A stretch of 6,763 bases of DNA from Promethearchaeota archaeon (GCA_030612905.1 JAUWNA010000107.1:1-6763), one strand, 5' to 3'. Shown: positions 1-5,812, counted from the first letter of the stretch. The notes: generated by a model not told the origin, from the letters alone. Made by a program: numbers and translations.

Positions 1-1
1 A

Positions 2-166
2 AATCTAGGTAAAAATTCAGCACAATATTCGGTAAAAAGTGTTATTACGACTGACGATGATGGTAAAACAGTCACTGTGCATACTCCTCAAACAGAATTG
101 ATTAATAAAGCAGAAAAGTATATCTTAGAAGTAGAAAAAAAGTTAAAAGAAATCGAAATAACCTGA
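2..166 (+). CDS. C-terminal end of an unrecognised protein (5' partial)
   Basis: The frame starting at base 2 is open from the window edge to a TGA at 164-166 and gives 54 residues. The visible part reads like a beta-hairpin (alternating V/T residues, with a turn at DDDGK) followed by a charged C-terminal helix rich in K and E. The amino acid mix is typical of a soluble protein and looks coding. No start, catalytic motif or cysteine pair is visible, so I assign no family. No strong T-run follows the stop directly; a pyrimidine-rich stretch at 206-218 is the nearest possible terminator. Confidence 0.6.
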   Translation, partial: NLGKNSAQYSVKSVITTDDDGKTVTVHTPQTELINKAEKYILEVEKKLKEIEIT

Positions 167-192
167 GATTACTCATAAGAAAGATCAATAAA

Positions 193-201
193 TTTATATA
201 T
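193..201 (+). promoter_or_regulatory. TATA box upstream of the ORF at 225
   Basis: TTTATATAT is a near-perfect archaeal TATA box. Its centre (197) lies 28 bases before the TTG at 225. Transcription would therefore start at about 223, giving an almost leaderless transcript. The box lies in the spacer after the stop of the preceding gene. Confidence 0.5.
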
Positions 202-224
202 GCATCCTTTCTTTTGTTACTGAT

Positions 225-527
225 TTGTCAGTAAATAGCATACATAATAGGTTGGAACGATTAATTGATAGTTTATCTATCACAGAAGGTCGGGAGAAGT
301 ATCTTAGGCACCAAGTAGTTTATTTAGAGAAAGTCCTCAAAGAAGCTTCAAAAAGCAACTATAACCCTCCAAAAAATCAAATTGAAATTTTATCAAATTC
401 ACTCGAAATAATTCGTATCGTTCCTTTTTTTTACTCCAAGTTCTCGTGTGTTATAACCTCTTTTTTCTCATTCTTTTATCACTTTCGATATGGCGATTTT
501 GATTTTTGGCAACTAATCTTTAATTAA
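225..527 (+). CDS. Hypothetical small protein, doubtful 3' half
   Basis: This ORF gives 100 residues from a TTG start; the frame closes upstream at a TAA (189-191) and no ATG or GTG lies between. Residues 1-62 are charged, look helical and read like real coding sequence. From about residue 66 it becomes a run of F, Y, S and I encoded by T-rich DNA, including T8 at 425-432 and T6 at 461-466. That part could be one membrane segment. It could equally be untranslated terminator DNA read through after a frameshift: a TAA in another frame at 409-411 would end a shifted ORF just before the T-runs. The TATA box at 193-201 supports transcription. No family is recognised. Confidence 0.4.
   Translation: MSVNSIHNRLERLIDSLSITEGREKYLRHQVVYLEKVLKEASKSNYNPPKNQIEILSNSLEIIRIVPFFYSKFSCVITSFFSFFYHFRYGDFDFWQLIFN
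425..466 (+). terminator. Possible poly-T terminator inside the ORF
   Basis: T8 (425-432) and T6 (461-466) lie in pyrimidine-rich DNA, like the tracts that follow the stop codons of the clear genes in this window. They fall inside the open frame 225-527, so either the ORF really ends earlier or the tracts merely encode Phe-rich sequence. Confidence 0.25.
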
Positions 528-640
528 TACTCCTCGCTCTCGTCTACAAAGGCAGGATCTATCCTTTAAAGCATTAATCATTAAAAATTTTATCTGAATA
601 TCTAAATATCTATGTTAATAATTCTTCCATACAGAACAAA

Positions 641-652
641 AATAATAAATAA
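641..652 (+). promoter_or_regulatory. Possible TATA box of the acyl-CoA synthetase gene
   Basis: The stretch AATAATAAATAA is centred about 29 bases before the ATG at 675, matching the spacing seen at other genes here. A competing AT-rich box, AAATTTTA at about 585-592, lies 24 bases before the upstream in-frame ATG at 612, so the promoter and the start remain linked and ambiguous. No Shine-Dalgarno sequence is seen before either ATG. Confidence 0.3.
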
Positions 653-674
653 CATATTATATAAAAGTAAAATT

Positions 675-2315
675 ATGTCAGATCAAAAAATTTATTACAA
701 ACATTGGCCAGAGGGTGTTCCAAAAGAAGTTGACATCCCAAATAAAACATTAATTGATTTTCTTGAGGATTCTGTGAAAGTTTACCCAGATAACATTGTA
801 ACTTATTTCATGGGGTTCGAACTCACATATACTATGTTGCTTGACATTGTTTACCGAGTTGCGACTAAACTAACCGAACTTGGCATAAAGAAAGGAGATT
901 GCGTTGCAATCCAATTTACTAATAACCCCGCATTTATAGCCTACTATTATGGTGTTTTAAAGATAGGGGGAATAGTTACGCCAATCTCGCCTTTGTTTAA
1001 GAAATTAGAGATAAAACGACAGCTAATTGATAGCGATGCAAAGGTATATATTGGTTGGGAGGGCTTTATGGGGTTAGTAGATCCAATAATTAACGATACT
1101 GGGGTAATACATAAGTTTTATAGCAATTTAGGCCCTTATCTAACTCCAGATCCTATGGCTCCACCTGAGTTTTCAATGGAAGGAGAACCTCCCTTTGAAG
1201 ATTTAATAAGAGAAACTCTACCAAACCCGCCTAAAGTCGAGGTCACTCGAGACGATTTAGCTCAGCTACAATATACGGGTGGGACAACGGGATTCCCCAA
1301 AGGAGCAATGCTAACACACGGAAGTATTGCTGCAAACATTTTTCAAGCTGAAGCATGGTTTGTTGAAAAAGAATTAGGAAAAGAGGTTTTACTTGCAGCC
1401 TTACCTTTTTACCATATATATATGGGGTTTATGATGAATATGTGCATCCATAACGGGTGGAAATTAGCGTGCGTATTTAACCCCAGAGAGGCTCACGAAG
1501 TTGTCGAAGTCATAGAAGCGACTAAAGTTACCGTCTTCCCAGGAGTCGCTGCTATCTACAACAATTTAAACATTTATGAAGGAATTCAAAATCATGATTT
1601 ATCTAGCATAAAGTATTGTTTAAGCTCGGCAGGACCACTTCCAGATGATGTAAGAAAAACATTTGAAGAACTAACAGGATCAAAACTTCGAGAAGCATAC
1701 GGCTTAACAGAAATGTCTCCAGCCGTTACCGCAAACCCATTCGAGGGCAAATTGAAACCTGGTACAATCGGAATGCCATTTCCTAATACTGATGTGAAAA
1801 TATGTGACGCTGAAGGCAACACGCTAGGCGTCGGAGAGGTAGGAGAAATAGTAGTAAGAGGGCCGCAAATGATGAGGGGGTACTATAAACATGAAGAGGA
1901 AACTAAAAATACAATTAAAGACGGTTGGTTATGGACGGGAGATTTAGGTTTAATGGATGAAGACGGATATTTTGTCATAAAAGATAGGTTAAAGAACTTG
2001 ATCAAGTACAAAGGACATTCAGTTTACCCCACTGAAGTAGAGGATCTCTTATATTATCACGAAGCCATTCAAGAATGCGGAGTTATTGGAATAATTGATG
2101 ATAAGGGAAACGAAAACATTAAAGCGTATATCGTATTGAAGGAGGAATATAAGGACAAGGGAATCGGCGAACAAGACATCATTAATTGGGCAAAAGAAAA
2201 TATGGCAGGCGATAAATATCCACGTGTCGTACAATTTATTGATGAGATTCCAAAAACAGTAGTGGGAAAAGTACTTCATCGCGAATTAAAAGATTTAGAA
2301 GCTCAAAAAAAGTAA
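675..2315 (+). CDS. Long-chain acyl-CoA synthetase, AMP-forming (FadD-like)
   Basis: This ANL-superfamily adenylating enzyme activates a carboxylate, most likely a fatty acid, with ATP to an acyl-AMP and then passes it to CoA in the cytoplasm. With the ATG at 675 it has 546 residues, normal for the family. The phosphate-binding loop is TGGTTGFPKG (201-210), the AMP-binding YGLTE motif is at 342-346, and the ribose-binding TGD is at 421-423. The hinge motif is DRLKN (437-441), and the catalytic lysine of the C-terminal lid is K532 in VVGKVLHREL. An in-frame ATG at 612 would add 21 residues with a Lys/Ile/Asn-rich composition; I prefer 675 because the protein then begins just before the usual WPEGVPKE segment. 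No other beta-oxidation gene is adjacent. The acyl chain length cannot be read from the sequence, so a medium-chain or aryl acid substrate remains possible. Confidence 0.93.
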   Translation: MSDQKIYYKHWPEGVPKEVDIPNKTLIDFLEDSVKVYPDNIVTYFMGFELTYTMLLDIVYRVATKLTELGIKKGDCVAIQFTNNPAFIAYYYGVLKIGGIVTPISPLFKKLEIKRQLIDSDAKVYIGWEGFMGLVDPIINDTGVIHKFYSNLGPYLTPDPMAPPEFSMEGEPPFEDLIRETLPNPPKVEVTRDDLAQLQYTGGTTGFPKGAMLTHGSIAANIFQAEAWFVEKELGKEVLLAALPFYHIYMGFMMNMCIHNGWKLACVFNPREAHEVVEVIEATKVTVFPGVAAIYNNLNIYEGIQNHDLSSIKYCLSSAGPLPDDVRKTFEELTGSKLREAYGLTEMSPAVTANPFEGKLKPGTIGMPFPNTDVKICDAEGNTLGVGEVGEIVVRGPQMMRGYYKHEEETKNTIKDGWLWTGDLGLMDEDGYFVIKDRLKNLIKYKGHSVYPTEVEDLLYYHEAIQECGVIGIIDDKGNENIKAYIVLKEEYKDKGIGEQDIINWAKENMAGDKYPRVVQFIDEIPKTVVGKVLHRELKDLEAQKK

Positions 2316-2326
2316 TTCTTAAATTA

Positions 2327-2344
2327 TTTTTTTCAAAATTTTTT
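2327..2344 (+). terminator. Poly-T terminator after the acyl-CoA synthetase gene
   Basis: T7 (2327-2333) and T6 (2339-2344) begin 12 bases after the TAA at 2313-2315. Tandem T-runs without a needed hairpin are the usual archaeal intrinsic terminator. Confidence 0.5.
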
Positions 2345-2423
2345 CTTATATCTATTTTTATTTGTATCTATTTTAGAAATATTTGCGTTCAGTCATTTTT
2401 GTTTATAAGAAATTATCCAATTG

Positions 2424-2434
2424 TTTTTTAATAA
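2424..2434 (+). promoter_or_regulatory. Possible TATA box of msrA
   Basis: TTTTTTAATAA is centred about 30 bases before the ATG at 2460. A second candidate, TTTATAAG at 2402-2409, would give a leader of roughly 28 bases. There is no clear Shine-Dalgarno sequence, so the closer box with a near-leaderless mRNA fits the rest of the window better. Confidence 0.3.
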
Positions 2435-2459
2435 CCTCTTTTTAATCCTAAATAGAACT

Positions 2460-2921
2460 ATGGAGAAAGCAACATTTGGAGCAGGCTGTTTTTGGGGTAT
2501 AGAAGAAAAATTTCGAAAGACTAATGGCGTTATCTCTACAAGAGTAGGTTATAGCGGCGGAACTATGAAAAACCCAACCTATAATGATGTGTGCTCGAGC
2601 GAAACTGGGCACGCTGAAGTAGTGGAAATTGTTTACGAGCCCTCTATTGTGTCGTACGAAGAATTGTTAAACATTTTTTGGAACATCCACGATCCAACGA
2701 GTCTTAATCGACAAGGATGGGATATTGGCACTCAATATAGATCTATCATTTTTTATCATAACGAAGAACAGAAAAAAACCGCCCTCCTGGCAAAACAAAA
2801 ACTTGAAAAAGCTGGAACATATAAAAAAACAATAGTTACGGAGATTAAACCCGTCTCAGATTTTTTTATAGCGGAAGAATATCACCAGCGATATATTGAA
2901 AAAAATCAAAAAAATCGTTAG
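2460..2921 (+). CDS. msrA: Peptide methionine-S-sulfoxide reductase MsrA
   Basis: MsrA reduces the S epimer of methionine sulfoxide in proteins (and free) back to methionine, normally using thioredoxin as the final reductant, in the cytoplasm. From the ATG at 2460 it has 153 residues. The signature GCFWG holds the nucleophile C10. Aligning from memory to E. coli MsrA (Cys51, Tyr82, Glu94, Asp129, Tyr134), the matching residues are C10, Y41, E53 in TGHAE, D88 and Y93 in GTQYRS, so the active site looks complete. A TTG at 2421 would add 13 hydrophobic residues (FFNNLFLIL type); I reject it because family members start just before the ATFGAGCFWG segment. The C-terminus stops at HQRYIEKNQKNR and lacks the common KNPxGYC tail with a resolving cysteine; the only other cysteine is C45. 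No msrB lies nearby. The gene is convergent with the small gene at 2950-3222. Confidence 0.95.
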   Translation: MEKATFGAGCFWGIEEKFRKTNGVISTRVGYSGGTMKNPTYNDVCSSETGHAEVVEIVYEPSIVSYEELLNIFWNIHDPTSLNRQGWDIGTQYRSIIFYHNEEQKKTALLAKQKLEKAGTYKKTIVTEIKPVSDFFIAEEYHQRYIEKNQKNR

Positions 2922-2941
2922 GTCTTTGAAAAAGGAAATAA

Positions 2942-2959
2942 GTTGAAAATTATTTCAAC
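2942..2959. terminator. Hairpin between convergent genes, possible bidirectional terminator
   Basis: GTTGAAA (2942-2948), a four-base ATTA loop and TTTCAAC (2953-2959) form a perfect 7-bp stem. It lies 20 bases after the msrA stop and overlaps the stop codon (2950-2952) of the minus-strand gene. Reading minus, T-rich sequence (T5 inside CCTTTTTC) follows; reading plus, ATTTTT follows. This suits termination in both directions. Confidence 0.45.
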
Positions 2960-3222
2960 GCTCTAATTTTTGCCATTAATCTATCTCTGTGTCTTTCCCA
3001 CATTTTATCGACTCTTCTTTCAACTATTTTTCTCGCTATTTTTTTCGCTATGTACCTATTCATTAATGGTTTAAGTCTACTCATTACTTTTTCAACTATT
3101 AGAGCTTTTATTAACGCCTCTAACGATTGATCTTTTGAAGCTTTTTCGATTAGCCTTACTATTGCTTTTTCAACAACTAAATCTATTTTTTCTCTTAATT
3201 CGGGGGAAATTGTATCTGACAA
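2950..3222 (-). CDS. Unknown 90-residue basic helical protein
   Basis: This 90-residue protein is predicted to be almost wholly alpha-helical, with heptad-like spacing of I, L and V. The first 47 residues have mixed charge. The last 43 (48-90) contain 16 Lys/Arg against 4 acidic residues, and one tryptophan in the segment KMWERHRDR. There is no cysteine, signal peptide or membrane segment. The start is TTG at 3222: a stop (TAA) lies five codons upstream, the next Met is residue 47, and a Shine-Dalgarno sequence AAAGGTG sits seven bases before TTG. It is transcribed towards msrA, ending 28 bases from the msrA stop. I recognise no family. The basic tail might bind nucleic acid or an acidic partner, which is inference only. 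Confidence 0.75.
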   Translation of the reverse strand: MSDTISPELREKIDLVVEKAIVRLIEKASKDQSLEALIKALIVEKVMSRLKPLMNRYIAKKIARKIVERRVDKMWERHRDRLMAKIRALK

Positions 3223-3229
3223 ATCGCTA

Positions 3230-3236
3230 CACCTTT
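3230..3236 (-). promoter_or_regulatory. Shine-Dalgarno sequence fixing the TTG start
   Basis: On the minus strand AAAGGTG is followed by a seven-base spacer and the TTG at 3222. It matches the anti-Shine-Dalgarno end of archaeal 16S rRNA and is the only clear ribosome binding site in the window, which strongly supports this rare start codon. Confidence 0.65.
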
Positions 3237-3254
3237 AATTTTCTTTAGAAATTG

Positions 3255-3262
3255 AATATAAA
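3255..3262 (-). promoter_or_regulatory. TATA box of the basic-protein gene
   Basis: On the minus strand TTTATATT is centred about 36 bases before the TTG start. Transcription would begin near 3232, so the leader would be about 10 bases and just include the Shine-Dalgarno sequence. The region is shared with the divergent gene at 3361. Confidence 0.45.
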
Positions 3263-3332
3263 TGAATCAAATATTACATCAAATAACTTCTATAAAAAAT
3301 TAGGCAAATCATAACCAATTAATAATTACACT

Positions 3333-3340
3333 TTTTTTAT
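3333..3340 (+). promoter_or_regulatory. Possible TATA box of the GMP-synthase-like gene
   Basis: TTTTTTAT is centred about 24 bases before the ATG at 3361, which would give a leaderless mRNA. It is a weak match, chosen mainly for its spacing; the whole 138-base divergent intergenic region is AT-rich. Confidence 0.3.
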
Positions 3341-3360
3341 GAATTAACTTTATTTATTTT

Positions 3361-4548
3361 ATGCTAAATCACCGATTAATAAATCCGCCCCGCGAACCCG
3401 AGAAGTTTGTTAAGGCTGCAATAACATTTTTACAGAAGTACGCGAAGGATAAGAAAGTTTTTTGCGCCCTTTCTGGAGGGATCGACAGTTCTGCGACCTA
3501 TCTTTTGCTTAAAGAAGCAAAAATCAATACAATTCCAGTCTTTATCGATCATGGACTTATGCGAATAATTAGGGGGGTCGAAGAAAGAGAAAACATTAAA
3601 AATCTATTTCCAGAAGTTATGGTGGTAGATATCAGGGATAAATTTCTTCCTAAAATTTTTGGAGAAGAGGATGCCGAAGTAAAAAGAAAATTATTCAAAG
3701 ACGCTTACTCAGATACGATTAGCAAAGTCATTAAAGAAGAAAAATGCGACCTATTATCTGATGGTACCATTTTACCAGATATTGAGGAAAGTTTTGGCGT
3801 TAAAATCTCAGATCTAAAAGAAACCATGTCTTTAAAGGATGAAATTTCTTTAAAGAATAAAAATATTCGAGGTTTCGTTAAAAGTCAACACAATTTGGAT
3901 ATTGAATACGATGTAGAGGCAACAATACAACCTGTAGCAAGTCTTACGAAACCGGAAGTAAGAAAAGTTCTCGAGTATTTTAAAATGCCTAACGAATTAG
4001 TTTATCGAAATGCTTTTCCAGGTCCAGCACTCTCGGCTCGTATTATTGGCCCAGTCACTTCAGTAAATTTGAAATTTGAAAAAAAAGTCCACGATATTGT
4101 TGAATCAACCGTTAACGATTTTTATATCGAAAAATTTGGTAAACCTATGATAATTAACGACAAGGGAGAGCAGGAGCCATTTCAAGCGTTTGCAGCGACA
4201 ACCACGGATGTGTTATTAAGAAAAGTCACCGGAATTATTAATGGCCAAAGAACTTACGAAGTCCCTTTATCGATTAAAGGTGAATGGGATTTTGAAAAAT
4301 TAGTACATTTTTCTTCTCAAATAAAAGGATATGCCAGGATACTTTACGAGCTTTACGAAAGTCACGAAGGAATTTACGATGTCATCATCCGATCTATCAA
4401 TTCCATCGACGCAAGGACGGCAAGCGTTACAAATTTACCACTCGATTTAATTGAAGAAATAAAATACAAATTGCTTGAAATCCCCGATACAAAAAATATA
4501 TATTTTGACATCACTTCCAAACCCCCGGCAACAATCGAATACGTGTAA
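3361..4548 (+). CDS. GMP synthase-like PP-loop ATPase (GuaA subunit B type), divergent
   Basis: The protein matches the ATP-pyrophosphatase plus dimerisation part of GMP synthase, which adenylates XMP and aminates it to GMP using ammonia from a separate glutaminase subunit in archaea. The PP-loop SGGIDSS is at 38-44, and FIDHGLMR (61-68) matches FVDNGLLR. DGTILPDIEES (134-144) matches QGTIYPDVIES, KSQHN (174-178) matches KSHHN, and AFPGPALSAR (218-227) matches PFPGPGLAVR. QAF, GQRTY (295-299), R344 and the terminal KPPATIEYV (387-395) also align. It has 395 residues, against roughly 310 for usual archaeal subunit B. The extra length lies mainly after S144 (about 25 residues) and at about 301-339 (about 40). 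Several normally strict positions differ: HP before FPGP is NA, the KSHHN second residue is Q, and the final Glu is Val. No glutaminase gene is adjacent. It could be the real GMP synthase of this lineage or a paralogue that amidates another substrate. Confidence 0.8.
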   Translation: MLNHRLINPPREPEKFVKAAITFLQKYAKDKKVFCALSGGIDSSATYLLLKEAKINTIPVFIDHGLMRIIRGVEERENIKNLFPEVMVVDIRDKFLPKIFGEEDAEVKRKLFKDAYSDTISKVIKEEKCDLLSDGTILPDIEESFGVKISDLKETMSLKDEISLKNKNIRGFVKSQHNLDIEYDVEATIQPVASLTKPEVRKVLEYFKMPNELVYRNAFPGPALSARIIGPVTSVNLKFEKKVHDIVESTVNDFYIEKFGKPMIINDKGEQEPFQAFAATTTDVLLRKVTGIINGQRTYEVPLSIKGEWDFEKLVHFSSQIKGYARILYELYESHEGIYDVIIRSINSIDARTASVTNLPLDLIEEIKYKLLEIPDTKNIYFDITSKPPATIEYV

Positions 4549-4554
4549 GTTATC

Positions 4555-4560
4555 TTTTTT
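4555..4560 (+). terminator. Poly-T terminator after the GMP-synthase-like gene
   Basis: T6 starts seven bases after the TAA stop (4546-4548), with more T-rich tracts downstream. Confidence 0.4.
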
Positions 4561-4805
4561 AACATCTTTATTAATTATCGAAATCACTCGAAATAATAAG
4601 TTGGTTATCAACCTAAATATCGCCTTTAAATATCAAATTGGAAGAAAAATCTTACTAATTATTTTTTTTTATGTATTTTGGGTTCAAAAAGAGAGAACTA
4701 TGTGAAGTATTAGCTTATTTTTCTATAGTTTTTTAATAAAATAATGCTCTAAAAATTTACTTTTTCTTCATTTTTCTTTTTTTTATGATCATTCTCGATA
4801 AAAGA

Positions 4806-4818
4806 GACGAAAATCGTC
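4806..4818. repeat. Short perfect hairpin
   Basis: GACGA (4806-4810) and TCGTC (4814-4818) pair around an AAA loop and are directly followed by the palindrome GATCGATC-like CGATCGAT. It stands out as a GC-richer island in an AT-rich spacer. No role can be assigned. Confidence 0.3.
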
Positions 4819-4951
4819 GATCGATATAATATGTTTTTGATTATTATCACACCTAAAGTTTTTTTTATTTATATTTTCGACATTTTCTTATCTGTTATTT
4901 TATTATATTAGTTTATGATATTCGTCAACACCATTAGAATCCCTTACATTT

Positions 4952-4978
4952 ACTGATCGTGAATTGACACGAAATAGT
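4952..4978. promoter_or_regulatory. Imperfect palindrome, possible operator
   Basis: The arms are ACTGATCGTG (4952-4961) and CACGAAATAGT (4968-4978) around a six-base AATTGA centre. The inner TCGTG/CACGA and the outer ACT/AGT are complementary. It ends 15 bases before the TATA box of the gene at 5025, a usual place for an activator or repressor of archaeal promoters. Confidence 0.3.
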
Positions 4979-4993
4979 CGAAAATAGTAATCA

Positions 4994-5001
4994 TTTAAAT
5001 A
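4994..5001 (+). promoter_or_regulatory. TATA box of the gene at 5025
   Basis: TTTAAATA is a good archaeal TATA box centred 27-28 bases before the GTG at 5025 and about 39 before the ATG at 5037. The predicted transcription start is therefore at or next to the GTG. Confidence 0.5.
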
Positions 5002-5024
5002 TTCAGATTTATTATTGTAACATA

Positions 5025-5327
5025 GTGATTAAAAAAATGCCTCAAACAAATTTTACGAATGGTAGTGTAGAAAAAGCCGAGAAGAATTTCCACGATATTA
5101 AGGAGTCCATCAAAGGATTATATGATATCCTAAACCTTGGCCTTGCTGATAAAGATGATCAAATTTTTTACGAAGCGGGCAAGGAAAACATAGTCGGGTT
5201 ATATAAAAACATTATTGAACTAATGCTAAACGATTATGGTTTAAGGAAAGTCGTTAAAAAGATAAGAGACTCCGACATTGAGCTCGATATCGTATTGAAC
5301 GAGATTTTAATAGAGAAAGAGTTGTAA
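5025..5327 (+). CDS. Unknown 100-residue acidic helical protein
   Basis: The frame gives 100 residues from GTG 5025, or 96 from ATG 5037. The TATA spacing favours a leaderless GTG; alternatively GTGAT at 5025-5029 could act as a weak Shine-Dalgarno sequence for the ATG. The product looks all-helical and soluble, with K, E, D, I and L in an amphipathic pattern, no cysteine and no membrane segment. One helix may span about residues 14-38 and another about 52-75, separated by an ADKDDQ turn. It has its own promoter and a poly-T terminator, so it is a single-gene unit. The composition looks genuinely coding. No family is recognised and no function is proposed. Confidence 0.7.
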   Translation: MIKKMPQTNFTNGSVEKAEKNFHDIKESIKGLYDILNLGLADKDDQIFYEAGKENIVGLYKNIIELMLNDYGLRKVVKKIRDSDIELDIVLNEILIEKEL

Positions 5328-5329
5328 TC

Positions 5330-5342
5330 TTTTTCTTTTCTT
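5330..5342 (+). terminator. Poly-T terminator after the helical protein gene
   Basis: T5, T4 and TT separated by single C residues begin three bases after the TAA (5325-5327). The tract is typical of archaeal intrinsic termination. Confidence 0.45.
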
Positions 5343-5490
5343 AGGTTTTAGCTACTTAGAATTTGCATTTCGTTAGTTTCAAAAGTAGATATAAATTAAT
5401 TTAGACCATTTATGCTTAAACTAAGACTTGAATTTGCCTGATTTTTAAAAAATTTTATAGAGCTCTCAGTTTCAAGGGTTTAGATTTTAA

Positions 5491-5664
5491 TTAGTGCAAG
5501 ATTTTGGTTGAGGATTTTAATCTTTTAAGTTTGGAATCGTAATCAGGGCAAAGTTTATAATCTGGAAAATTGCATAAGCTTTCAACTTTGGGAAGGTTGC
5601 ACGCGTGTGAAAATGGGCACGATAAGATGCAACTTTCTGGGTTAAAATTTACATCGCTAATCAT
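5491..5664 (-). CDS. Cysteine-rich mini-protein, probable metal-binding
   Basis: This 57-residue protein starts at ATG 5664. A TTG at 5676 in the same frame would add four residues, but a TATA box lies 26-27 bases before the ATG. It contains five cysteines, at residues 12, 16, 22, 31 and 39, spaced C-x3-C-x5-C-x8-C-x7-C, with CPFSHAC and CPDY segments, then a lysine-rich tail. Cysteine at this density is unlikely by chance in so AT-rich a genome. The pattern suggests a small zinc-binding or iron-sulfur fold, with four or five cysteines as ligands. It resembles short Cys-Pro motifs seen as appendages in archaeal proteins, though I cannot name a family. It has no signal peptide or membrane segment. 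It is convergent with the gene at 5025-5327. Confidence 0.6.
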   Translation of the reverse strand: MISDVNFNPESCILSCPFSHACNLPKVESLCNFPDYKLCPDYDSKLKRLKSSTKILH

Positions 5665-5686
5665 TATATCTATCAACTTTTAATTA

Positions 5687-5694
5687 TTTTTAAA
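5687..5694 (-). promoter_or_regulatory. TATA box of the cysteine-rich gene
   Basis: On the minus strand TTTAAAAA is centred 26-27 bases before the ATG at 5664. This predicts a leaderless mRNA and decides between the ATG and the TTG four codons upstream. Confidence 0.45.
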
Positions 5695-5775
5695 TGAAAA
5701 TATTATTTCCTTATGTCCGTTATATCGTCCCAAAATAATTAAAAAAAAGTGACTGTGTAAAATTATTAATTTGTT

Positions 5776-5812
5776 AGGCTTAAGGTTTTAGAATTTTAAT
5801 GCCTTTTAGCCT
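5776..5812. repeat. Imperfect hairpin in a gene-free stretch
   Basis: AGGCT (5776-5780) pairs with AGCCT (5808-5812), and AAGG (5782-5785) pairs with CCTT (5802-5805), around a 16-base loop, with a 1x2 internal loop. The stem and the adjacent CTCCCC stretch are the most GC-rich part of the 5695-5883 spacer. It could be part of a small RNA or a processed 3' end; no known RNA class was recognised. Confidence 0.3.

Larger units (their letters stand above)
4561..4990. other. Long AT-rich intergenic region
   Basis: No convincing gene is seen on either strand. The stretch contains repeated T-runs (for example T10 at 4661-4670), a good but unassigned TATA-like box TTTAAATAT at 4625-4633, a 21-codon ORF starting with ATG at 4671, a small perfect hairpin at 4806-4818 and an imperfect palindrome at 4952-4978. 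The base composition is lower in GC than the neighbouring genes. It may hold a small RNA or may simply be spacer. Confidence 0.6.

Noticed and set aside
612..674. N-terminal extension of the acyl-CoA synthetase from ATG 612
   Set aside because: The 21 extra residues are Lys/Ile/Asn-rich, unlike the family, and the ATG at 675 starts close to the conserved region. It is not fully excluded because an AT-rich box lies 24 bases before 612.
1592..1822. Minus-strand 76-codon ORF inside the acyl-CoA synthetase gene
   Set aside because: It lies entirely inside a clearly conserved coding region and its translation has no recognisable features. It is a shadow frame, like the minus-strand one at 2049-2279.
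2421..2459. N-terminal extension of MsrA from TTG 2421
   Set aside because: It would add 13 hydrophobic residues encoded by T-rich promoter-like DNA. MsrA proteins commonly start right before the ATFGAGCFWG segment, and an ATG is present there.
4601..4616. GGTT-ATC-AACC mini-hairpin after the GMP-synthase-like gene
   Set aside because: Four base pairs with a three-base loop are expected by chance in DNA of this length. The T6 at 4555-4560 is a better terminator.
4475..4705. Plus-strand 76-codon ORF overlapping the end of the GMP-synthase-like gene
   Set aside because: It shares DNA with the conserved KPPATIE end in another frame and then runs through T-rich spacer. Its composition is not protein-like.
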